Shown: in pieces, positions 1 to 8,909 of the stretch
How positions within the stretch are numbered: position 1 is the first letter of the stretch
Layout of the letters: every line of letters begins with the position of its first letter
Assembly (NCBI GenBank): GCA_900618795.1
Contig: UYJD01000001.1
Span: forward strand, 621,221-685,220
Direction of reading: 5' to 3'
DNA from: Cyanodermella asteris
Lineage: Eukaryota > Ascomycota > Lecanoromycetes > Ostropales > Stictidaceae
DNA length: 64,000 nt
Position numbers and translations under genes: made by a program
The notes under the pieces: model-generated
Databases searched by the model: none
What the model saw: the letters and a program-made list of their open reading frames with translations, nothing else
Told to the model about the DNA's origin: nothing

Positions 1-399
1 TACACCGAGATACGAGGATTCGATATCTACTCGCGCGCGAAATATCTAATTCTTCGAATATTAACTTTTTTGAAATTTTTACGTTATCGCGTTCTAATCA
101 GCCAATCCGAGTTAAAATCCGAGTTCTTATAGGCGTATCGTGGTAGCGTGGCATAATTATTTGTTAAAGTGGTTGCACGCTAAGTCGGAGTGTCTCGTTT
201 TTTTTTGCATAGGGGTGGCCGCGTCCTAGACAGGCCGTATCGGGGTGGTGGGTAAGGAATGATCGCCGTTGGGCGGCTGACAAAGAAGCTTGGCACGCAA
301 ATCGATGTCATTCGTCGTCCGGTCCACATTACAGTTCCGCCCTCCGAATATTGAAGATGTCCCCTTAACTTCGTCTTTCAGTCTTAATATGAAGGCTCG
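1..399. other. AT-richer edge sequence and 5' flank of the ceramide glucosyltransferase gene
   Basis: The first 210 bases or so look richer in A and T than the rest of the window, with runs of T and TTAA/AATATT-like words mixed with CGCG. I see no open frame. This could be the end of a degraded repeat lying mainly outside the window, but no terminal repeat or coding remnant is visible. From about 212 to 399 the base composition is ordinary and probably holds the promoter and leader of the next gene. An ATG at 389 lies 11 nt before, and out of frame with, the chosen start. Confidence 0.35.
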
Positions 400-2062
400 A
401 TGTGGTATCACTGGGTGGCTTGGGCTGCCCTCGGCTGGTATGGCATCGTCGTGTCGGTCATCACAGTCGGCATCACGCAACTGTACGCCCATCTGTAATC
501 CTGGCAATTAAAACGACTCAGCTTGCTGACTTGTACGTGTGCCTAGTTACCGAAATTTCTCCAAGAAGACTTCTGCCGCCAAGTCGGCGCAACTGCCCCT
601 AAGTCTCGTCCCACATGTCACCGTGATACGCCCAATCGTCGGACGCGATCCGTACCTGTACGAATGCCTCGCATCAACTTTCCGGCAGAAGTATCCTGCG
701 TCTAAGGTATCGGTGCACTTCTGCATTCCGACGAGAGACGAGCCTGCGCTTCCGGTTCTCCAGCGGTTGCTGCGCGATTTTCCGGATCGAGATGCCAGGA
801 TATACATTGCGGAAGAGGATCCGGTCTTGTTGCGGGGCCAGCAGGGTAACGGAGACCCTCTGAGCGAAGAGAATGAGGTCCTGGGACCAAACCCCAAGAT
901 CAGGAATATGAGCAGGGCATACCGGGAAGCTAAAGGTGACATTATCTGGATCGTCGACTGCAATGTCTGGATTGGGCCCAGCGTCGGTGGGCTCATGGTT
1001 GACCGACTTTGCGGACTTGGAGATGCGAGCGGAGGCAAGAAGTACAAATTCGCTCATCAACTTCCACTTGCGGTCGACGTCACAGATCTACCAATCTCAA
1101 CCCTGTCATCAACGGCGGATGCCCCAAGCTCTGAGTTAGACTCGCCGACGACCTCACTGTTAGCGGACGGCTCAGAAACAGCGGTCAAGTCTGTTCTCCC
1201 GACGGGGAATCGACTCGAGCAAATGTTTCTCAGTACCAGCCACGCCAAGTTCTACGTGGGGATTGCTACCGCAGCAATTGCACCATGCACGGTGGGCAAG
1301 TCGAACATGTTCCGCAAATCTCACTTGGATGCATTGACCCCACCGACGCATCCGCAACGCAGCGCTGGAATCGACTTCTTCTCGGACAACATATGCGAGG
1401 ATCATCTCATCTCAGACCTGTTGTGGAAGTCGACAGTCCCATTAAATGTGCTTGAGGCGGCACAGCGAGAAGGACAGCCAGATGGAGCCGCTAGTGCTCG
1501 GCAGCGATCTTGGGGTAATCACGCCTTGATCATGCAGCCGCCATGCATTCAGCCTCTAGCGGGACTCAGTCTCTGGTCGTACACGTCACGTCGGTCCCGT
1601 TGGCTCCGAGTTAGGAAGTATACGGTGCCAAGCGCTACTGCGGTTGAGCCAGGTACGGAATCATTTGTGGCCAATGCACTGGCCGCATGGGCTCTGACCA
1701 CACTTCCCTACTTTCACGACGCTTGGGGGGTTCCACCAACGTGGTTTGCATTTTGGCTGTTGTGGCTGAGCGCGGAGGTAGTGTGGTGCATCAAAGACTG
1801 GCTGCTGTGGGGTATGCTTCAGGGTTGGAGAGGGGAAGGTGAGGACGTGGCATTTGTGGGCCATGGCTTGAGGAGACGGAAAGAAGAAGGGTTCACGACA
1901 TGGTTCAAGGCATGGGTCGGACGCGAGAGCCTTGCGTTTGCGATCTGGGCATGGGCCATTTTCGGGGGCGCGACGGTAGTGTGGCGGGGCAAGACTTTCT
2001 GGGTGGATATGAAGATGAAAGTGCATGAGATTGTGCCATCTCACAAGCAACGACGGGCATGA
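400..2062 (+). CDS. GCS1: Ceramide glucosyltransferase (glucosylceramide synthase, GT21)
   Basis: Transfers glucose from UDP-glucose to ceramide, making glucosylceramide at the Golgi/ER membrane. Two exons, 400..494 and 547..2062, give 536 residues. The intron has GTAATC at the donor, CTGAC as branch site and CTAG at the acceptor, and phase 2 is preserved. Exon 1 encodes an N-terminal membrane anchor rich in Trp, Val and Ile, as the family has before its catalytic domain. Visible family motifs are HVTVIRPIVGRDPYLYECL near the domain start, IVDCNVW (second Asp motif), CEDHLISDLLW (third Asp motif) and RRSRW, which fits the (Q/R)XXRW motif. Two or three hydrophobic segments follow near the C-terminus, typical of the family. 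The start at 400 is chosen because it alone gives the anchor in frame. Budding yeast lacks this enzyme and many filamentous fungi have it. Confidence 0.93.
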
Positions 2063-3973
2063 ATGTTAGGTACACGATACACAAATGGACTAGGTTAGAG
2101 CTAGACGAGTGAATAAAGAGGTGCTTCGCGAGCACAGCCCAGATGCCAGCCATGGGAGCAAGTGTCAAGCTGATATGCCACCAGAGTCCAAGGAGACTCG
2201 AATGCGGACAGGCGCAGGGGGTCGCTTCAGTCGGCCTGTGAGGAGTGGAGTAAAGTATGTGCGGGTCGCACAAGGCTGTGAGACGAGGCTCTGTCATCCT
2301 GAACAGAAATCGAGGGGTGAATGAGTGGTCTTTTCGGCAAAGTGCAGTCGGACCGAATGACACTAGGGAAAGGAGGGTGCATAGGCCGTCACGAATTCAC
2401 CATAGCTCGGCTGGTCTAGAATCGATGATGATGATTGGTGATCCATTGTGTTTACACACGAGGCGCATTGCATCAACGCATGCCATATCAGCTGAGGGTG
2501 GATCCCAGCGGAGCCGCAAGGTAGTGATGCATTGAAGCGATGAAGGATATCCCCCCAATCTTGTCACTCGTGTGGCGATGCGAAATGTCCAGAAATGGGT
2601 AAAAACGAGGCTGTGCAGGACGCTACACCCGGCATGGCGGCTAATGCTCCCAATTAGCGGCGAATCAGACCGCCGGGAACGAGCTGGAGCGTCACGCGTC
2701 CGAACGAGGCCGGCAGGCCAGCAGGTAATAGCTTCCCCTGGCTCTCTGGGGCCAACACCAGCAGGAGCAAGAAGACGGACCTGTGGGTCTTGTCTTCTTA
2801 GCTCGTTCACAACATCCTCGGGCCCTGGCACGCACTGATAGCGTCCGGGAGTGACGCTATCCTGGACGAGATGACGGCAACGGCTCCGAGCAACGACAGG
2901 ATGTGTAATGAGTCCAACCCGACAAGGACTATTGCGAGATAAAAGAATAGATAGAACATATGGTGAGCAACAATAATAGAGAGAGAAAGAGAGATTGTAC
3001 AGGCGACGTCTAGGGCATTTGTGGCGTCGATCCAACGTGCAACGCAGAGCTTACAGCATGAGTACCAGAGTCCTGCCAGAGCTGTCACGGTGGTAGCAAC
3101 ATTGACAATAATCCGGTACTGTAGTTGGTGGGCAGGAAAAAGCGAAAATCAGACTTCTGGTAGAAGTTACATCACACAGTCGATCGTTCGTGTTCCACTG
3201 GTAAGGTGCTCCAGGTATGCTCGCCGCAGAAATGCTCTAACTAATAGGCCGCCCAGCAGGGCTTCTCTGCCCTTCGATCGATTGTTCGAAACACCAGAGC
3301 ACGCTGATAAGAGCGCGTACAAGGCGAAGCAGCAGAGACGAGGTTCAAAGTTTGCCAGGGCTTTGCGCAAGCGTGCGAGAGTCAGCCGCATTCAGCTCGC
3401 GCGACCAGACGGCGGCCCAGCGCAACAGGAACGATTCTTTCCAGCAAGATTCATCTCCTGTCCTCAACGCCGCCCCGCTCATTTCAATTCAGCTCAGCTC
3501 GTCCCATCCTATCTCGACTCTCGCACTACGACAGCCTTGTGCCCACGCCCACGAAGCGCCCAAGCTCTATCGGGCCTGGTCAGCGCCAGCTTGCCGTCTG
3601 ATTCGCAGCCCACTGCAACAAGGAAACGCCTCCATCAACAGTCTCCGGAGTCGAGCCCTGCCTGCCAACCAATCTATGGGCATACCTCGAGCCTACTCCT
3701 TGACACTACAACAACCCAGCCCAGCCTAATCTCTTAGCAGCTCATCCTGCTAACCTCACTCACCTCCGCAACCTCCCGCCTTCAATTGGAGCCGTTTCTG
3801 CTGTCGTGCTCTTAGCTGAGACAACGGCCGCATCCACTTGCCAGCTTCAGTAACGTCTACCATCAAAGCGCGGCTGACGAAGCGCACACAAAGCCGCCTT
3901 TGAAAGTCTCTCTGCGTGCGATTTCCCTGGTCAAATACCAGCAAATACCAGACTGCATTGCCCCGCGACAGTC
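2063..3973. other. Intergenic region, 1.9 kb, no supported gene
   Basis: Short open frames on both strands overlap each other and match no family I know. From about 3400 to 3970 the + strand becomes C/T-rich with many short upstream ATG frames, as in promoters and leaders of fungal housekeeping genes. It probably serves the gene starting at 3974. No tRNA-like B box or repeat array was noticed. Confidence 0.5.
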
Positions 3974-5260
3974 ATGGCAGACTACGCTTCATACCAACAC
4001 CAGCACCAGCTGCCTCATCGCCGTCCCGACGGTGCTCCTACGGCCCAGAAATTGACGAAACCGCCGCTGTATCCGCCTCCTCAACCCTCGCCTACCCACT
4101 ATCACTCCCGCACTGCCAGCTCCGCCATCTTCTCTCCAGCTGCTCCTCATCCAGCCGCATATTCCGAAAAGTCCTTGCCCCCCATGCCTGGGCAACACCA
4201 GCAACAATATCCTCCTCAGCCTCCGCAACAACAGCAATCTACTCCCCAGCATCCCAGTCGTCGACTAACCAACTCTACCGTCTCTAGTCGTGATTCGGAT
4301 TCCAGACAATATCCTACTCAGACTTATCAACAGCAGCAGCAGCAGCACTACCGTCAATCACAACCACCACAACAGTACCCCGCTGCCGCCCAGCATGCCA
4401 CGCTCCCTCTCCGAGCCTCTAATACAGATCTGCGCCGCAGTACCTCGTCGCGCTCTCAGGCTAGCTCGCTAGGCCCCACCTCTTACGTGGCACTTCTTCG
4501 CAAGCAGAAGGCTACCGTCTGGTGCGAACGGACTCAGCCAATTGACCCGCGTGTTCAAGTTCAGGCCAAGGTCGCCCGAGCTCGTGCGGCCAATGAGATC
4601 ATGAAGTCGAGCAACGGTGGAAGAGCATCAATGTCCGGGAATGCTCCCAGCGTCAACTCTAGTGGCGGCATGTTGAGCAGGAACAAGAACAAGCAGGGTC
4701 GTACACAAACAGGCGGCAAAGGTGCTGGAGCAAACTTGGCCGCCGGAATTGGTGTTCCGATGCGTTTGTCTGCCAGCGAAGTCGGTGATGAAGAGTCGGA
4801 CGAAGAAGATGGGGTATACAGCGGCGGAGGAGGCGGAGCACATCGGCGGACCGGCAGTGGCCGAAGTAGCTTGGGGGCCACAAGCGTTGGTCCTACAAAC
4901 CGTTTGGCCGCTCCTCGAACGAATACACGTTTGTCATACGGCAGCAGCCAGCCTGGTTCCAGTGCCGGCCACACGCCTCCTGGCGGCACTCTTACGATGA
5001 CGAGCGAGATCAGCAATGTTACTCCAACACTAGAGCACACGAACAGTTTCGGTAGCACTAACAGTGAGGAACGACGAGAACGAGAAATTGGCGACGTCAG
5101 CGACATGCATGCACCCGCTGCTGTCGAGACCCAAGAGAAGAAGCTTAATAAGGACGAGCTCGCTAGAAGAGGAAGCGTTGACGAGAGATCCGCTACAATG
5201 AGAGGAGCTGCTGGAGCTATGCGCCTATTTGTCGCCAATCCTGATTCAGACAGCGATTAA
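3974..5260 (+). CDS. Conserved-looking fungal protein, mostly disordered, function unknown
   Basis: An intronless frame of 428 residues. Residues 1-165 are low-complexity, rich in Gln, Pro, Ser and His, with two glutamine runs near 76-88 and 118-124. A compact stretch at about 170-209 (SYVALLRKQKATVWCERTQ, then an Ala/Arg-rich helix-like segment) looks like the only ordered part, and I suspect it is the conserved core. The remainder is Ser/Gly-rich with an acidic patch (DEESDEEDG) near 275 and an acidic C-terminus (NPDSDSD). No signal peptide, membrane segment or catalytic motif is visible. The sustained frame, ATG context and amino-acid pattern support a real gene. I recognise no named domain and assign no function. 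Confidence 0.8.
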   Translation: MADYASYQHQHQLPHRRPDGAPTAQKLTKPPLYPPPQPSPTHYHSRTASSAIFSPAAPHPAAYSEKSLPPMPGQHQQQYPPQPPQQQQSTPQHPSRRLTNSTVSSRDSDSRQYPTQTYQQQQQQHYRQSQPPQQYPAAAQHATLPLRASNTDLRRSTSSRSQASSLGPTSYVALLRKQKATVWCERTQPIDPRVQVQAKVARARAANEIMKSSNGGRASMSGNAPSVNSSGGMLSRNKNKQGRTQTGGKGAGANLAAGIGVPMRLSASEVGDEESDEEDGVYSGGGGGAHRRTGSGRSSLGATSVGPTNRLAAPRTNTRLSYGSSQPGSSAGHTPPGGTLTMTSEISNVTPTLEHTNSFGSTNSEERREREIGDVSDMHAPAAVETQEKKLNKDELARRGSVDERSATMRGAAGAMRLFVANPDSDSD

Positions 5261-5747
5261 GCGGACTTGACGGCGGATCTACGTCAATAACAACGGCAAT
5301 CGAGATGTCACTTGGAAGTGTCATGGAAAGACGAAAGATCACCATGTCTGGCGTCTTATCCTTACTGGAATCGATTGAATTGGAGCTCGAAGCGGAAGGA
5401 GAAGAGCTGGACCGGAATACCCACTTATCGATCAGCGAGTTTCGTTTTGTTTAGAAGTGCTCATATTCATCTACTAGCGCGGCAGCAATGCCTCATAATG
5501 ATCCCACTTTAATGTTCATGATCTGCACTTTGCAGCATACACAGATCTCTGATCTGCTAGTCGTTTTTCAGCTTCCCCCGGGTGCCCTGCGTAATTCGTG
5601 CACGGAGAATATCATGTCAACACCATACCGACATGCAGGTCGGATTGCCTTTCTCCATTGGACTGCCCGCAGCCAGGCCGCCTTCTCCAGCAACGAAACG
5701 CTCAATTCTTCGACCTGTTCCGCTCATATCAAAATCAGACAACCTCT
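5261..5747. other. Convergent intergenic region
   Basis: Lies between two genes whose 3' ends face each other. It should hold both 3' UTRs. Nothing else is seen. Confidence 0.5.
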
Positions 5748-6580
5748 TCACGGCCTCTCACCAACCTCAACCCCACCCCCATCCTCCCCATCTTCCTCCA
5801 ACCCCAACCTCTCCAAATCCCTCTGCATCGCCTTGACGCCTCCATCGTTGGCCCCACCTTCCTCTGCGTTATTTTTCTTCTTCTTCTCCTCCTCCTCCTC
5901 CTCCTCCTCCTCTTCCTCCCGTCTTCGTTCCAACTCCCGTATCTCCTCCTCCGTCTTCCCACTCATCCTCGCCATCAAGAACCGCACGACGTCTTTCCGC
6001 CCCGCCCGCTCCGCCTCGTCGAGCGCATCGTGCTTGGCCGCATTCTCCACGTCCAGGTCCGCGCCCGCGTCGGCCAGCAGGCGGACCGAGGCGACGTGGC
6101 CGTTGAGGGCGGCCCAGTGGAGGGGCGTGCTGCCGGAGGAGTTTGGGTGGTTGAGCATAGACGTCGAGGCGGAAGGGGCCGTTACCGGCTGAGGTTCCGT
6201 GGCAGGATTCGAGTGGGCTTCTGTGGTGGTCGGCTCTGAGGCTGCGTTCGTGGGCGCGAGAGCCTGTAGGACGTGTGCTATGATTTCTGGTATTCGTGAG
6301 CAACCCGCAATCTTTTTGGTTCCTTTTTGATTCCCCTGGGAATCGAAATGTCAAAGGATGGCAGCGTACCGTCGTGCCCGTTGGCTGCCGCCATGTGCAG
6401 GACTGTGTTTCCGGAGTGCTCGTCGATTGCTGCACCCAGCACGGCCGCCGCCGGGGCGGCGATGGCGCTGCTGAACTCGTCGAGCGTAGTTTGAAAGTCT
6501 GAAACTTCGCCGGCGCGGGCGGAATAGAGGAGATCGTCGATCTGGTCCTCCGTGAGGATGACGCGTTCGGCGGCCGACAT
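5748..6580 (-). CDS. YAR1: YAR1-type ankyrin-repeat protein, ribosome-assembly chaperone candidate
   Basis: Two exons on the minus strand, 6580..6370 and 6277..5748, give 246 residues. The intron uses GTACGC and ATAG and keeps phase 1. The order matches yeast Yar1: an acidic start with LYSARAGEV, a first ankyrin repeat (TVLHMAAANGH), a second (STPLHWAALNGH, about 120-131), then KHDALDEAERAGRKDVVRFLM and a charged tail. Yar1 in yeast binds and protects newly made ribosomal protein Rps3 and aids 40S assembly, so the role here is by analogy. The tail has an unusually pure glutamate run followed by lysines, encoded by a GAG/GAA microsatellite. Reading straight through the intron would end in a stop, which supports splicing. 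Confidence 0.88.
5875..5919. repeat. CTC/CTT trinucleotide repeat inside the YAR1 coding exon
   Basis: A near-perfect pyrimidine triplet array on the + strand. On the coding strand it encodes the glutamate run of the YAR1-like tail. Such tracts often vary in length between strains. Confidence 0.8.
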
Positions 6581-7024
6581 TGTATGGGGCCCAAATGCTT
6601 CAATTCTCGTATAATAATGCTGAATGGTGGCAGAGTTGTGAATCTGGCGGGGAAACTTTTTTGTTGATACGGAGGAAACTCCGCGTGTAAATATGCGGCG
6701 AACGCTCAGAACCTGCGCATCTGCTTCAGTCCGATGTTGCTGCAATTGATGCTGATCCGCAGAAGAGACTGATGCGCTGAGCGTGCACCATGGCCGCAAG
6801 GAACAGCGATATCCCTTTGCAAGCACTGGCACGGTAGTGAGGGCAAGTGCGCGAGCCACATTGCGGCAGGTTATGCTTGGAAACAGCGATCAATAAAACT
6901 AGCCAATGCTGTTATCGAATCCGACAATTAGCGGCTTGCAGCCTCTTGGTATATTTGGAGCAAATCGCTCCCCCGATGCGCCATGCTATTGCGATATTCC
7001 GGCGAAAAATAACTCCAGCGTCAA
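6581..7024. other. Intergenic region upstream of YAR1
   Basis: Separates two minus-strand genes and should contain the YAR1 promoter and the 3' end of the WW-domain gene. A GTATAATAATG-like AT-rich word near 6607-6618 (+ strand) lies about 30-40 nt upstream of the YAR1 start codon. No gene seen. Confidence 0.45.
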
Positions 7025-7938
7025 TCAATCTCGCAGCCATGCTCTTCGCTTCTCCTCCTTCTTCTCCCGCCTTTTCTCCTTGAAAGCCTTCAGCTCCGAC
7101 TTACTCAACTTCTTGTTTTGCCGCTCCGCCTTCAGACTCTTCCCGCCATGGCTATTCGCGGCGGCATCCACATCAAAGAACGCGTTCATCTGCCGCTTGC
7201 TCTTCGACTCGTCGTTGTGTCTGTCGGGATTCTGATCTGCAGACTGCCATCGCCCGGTAAACCTGTTGAAGGCCCCCGTGGCGGCGTAGTCTGGGTTCGT
7301 AGGCTGCTGAAGTGCCCGGCTTTGCGCATCCAAAGCAGCGGTGGCAGCTTCTTCTTGTGCGCGTGCTTGGATCGCATAGTCAGCATTGGGATCGTAGTCG
7401 CCATGTATCGCCGGGTTGTATCCTCCTGCCACGGGCACTGCCGGCACCTCCCCTCCGGATGTTGCGTTAGCTTCCGGTACTCGAGGATTTTCCCATGTCG
7501 TAACGCCAGTCACTCGATTGTAGAAATAATACGACTGGTGAGTGTCGTCCCAGACCGGTTCCCAGCCGTCATCGGGCGGTGCTTCGTCTGGCAGAGGCGG
7601 TGGTTCCTCGCCGACAGGAAGCGGAGGCGGCTCTTCGCCGGCGGGCAACGGCGGAGGCTGGCCATCATCATCATCGGCTTCACCCTCCTCACGCTCCTCG
7701 TCGCTAGTGTCGTCCGCCCGCGAAGATGTTGAGGGCGGTGCCCCGTCTCCGTTCGTGGGAGTATGTGACGACTTGCCGTCATTAGCGGACGCTGCTGCTG
7801 TTTCTACTTGTTTGCCCTGAAGCTCTTCCAACTATTAGTATGGAGAATATTGCTTGCATAGACGATATTAAAGTTCTCACCAGGTCCTCGCTTGGGCGAG
7901 GCCTCTGTTTGTGTAGAGACATGTTCTTCTGAGGCCAT
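7025..7938 (-). CDS. WW-domain protein, fungal family of unknown role
   Basis: Two exons on the minus strand, 7938..7881 and 7824..7025, give 285 residues. The WW domain lies at about 104-135 with its two tryptophans at 107 and 130 (GWEPVWDD, YYFYNRVTG, TTWENP). It follows three PPPLP-type proline clusters that could be recognised by WW or SH3 domains. The C-terminal third has GAFNRFTGRWQ, a KSKRQMNAFFDVDAAAN block and a very basic end (KEKRREKKEEKRRAWLRD), which look conserved and nuclear in character. The first exon is inferred: 58 nt followed by a GTGAGA donor. The TAG at 7833-7831 (descending) overlaps the CTAAT branch site and is in the wrong phase, so the next AAG (ending at 7825) is taken as acceptor. 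A splicing or RNA-linked role is only a guess. Confidence 0.82.
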
Positions 7939-8909
7939 CTTGGCTATGTCTCATGTCTTTGTGTGTGTGTCACGTTGCAGAATGGTTGACATGAAAGATA
8001 GTGAATACGACGTCCGACGGGAAACAGATTCGCAACGAGTCAAAGTCGGCCGGCTTTAGCGACATGTGTCCGAAACAGAACGAGCTTGGACCACACTTTG
8101 CGCCGTTGGACTCGCGAGGCTCGAAGCCCTTTGGATGTCTGCATTCGATGTCACTTTTGCTGTGTTTGTACTCTGTTGGTTCTTGACATCGGGTTATGGA
8201 TTAGAAATGGTCGGGTCGACCCGACATGAAGCCCACAGAACCTATAATTCGATGATTGGAACGGCATGTCCTAAGAACGAAATGAGGTATGGGCCGCAGT
8301 ACCATACTTGCACTTTAAGCATATGTAAATGTCTCTGCGAGGACTGCTGAGGGTTTGGATTTGTTAGCCCGTTTCACAAATTCAAACTTCCTGTACAGGA
8401 GCAGGAATGGCATGCCCTCGATCTTAGATAACCAGATATGGATCTTACCACGGTTCGGGTAAAGGCGGCGGCAGAATTGCAGTACCCCATCCAAGCTTTC
8501 CGCTAACAAGCTGCACACCTTCCCATTGCAGCCTCAGAGGATAGCATCGAGGCAAGTCCGAGGACGGCATCTTTGGTGATTGCAAATTATGAGCACCTTC
8601 ATCTCGCCGGATCCCCGCCTTCCACAAGCTTCCCCGCCAACTTGCCAGGACACATCGTCCGCAAGCCTTATGTATGGTCCATATGCCGGTTGTCTTGTCG
8701 CATGACAGCTTGAAGTGCATCACGTCTAGACGTGGGGGTTCCCATCGACCCTGCAATCAAGTATATCACTGGACTGTTGGGGTATCGTCATAGCTTTCCA
8801 GTGACGAGAATACCTTGCAAGTGGACCGGACATTTCTCATGCCACTTGTTATACATTGAAGGTTTGTGCCCTCTGTAGGACGTGTCGTTGTCAGACCTTG
8901 CCATCTACT
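7939..8909. other. Divergent intergenic region between WW-protein and esterase genes
   Basis: Nearly 1 kb between oppositely directed starts, so it should hold both promoters. The notable element is a 16-bp perfect palindrome at 8210-8225. A 103-codon frame on the minus strand (8445-8756) lacks an ATG and matches nothing I know. Confidence 0.5.
8210..8225. promoter_or_regulatory. 16-bp perfect palindrome with CGG-N6-CCG half-sites
   Basis: The sequence GTCGGGTCGACCCGAC is its own reverse complement. It contains CGG and CCG triplets separated by six bases, the spacing bound by the yeast Zn2Cys6 dimer Ppr1. It sits about 685 bp before the esterase start and about 270 bp before the WW-protein start. 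A binding role is inferred from form only. Confidence 0.4.

Noticed and set aside
6278-6859. Longer unspliced reading of the YAR1 first exon with upstream residues
   Set aside because: Upstream part does not resemble the family and the frame ends inside the intron; the spliced model restores the ankyrin repeats.
8445-8756. 103-codon frame on the minus strand upstream of the esterase
   Set aside because: No ATG start and no family match.
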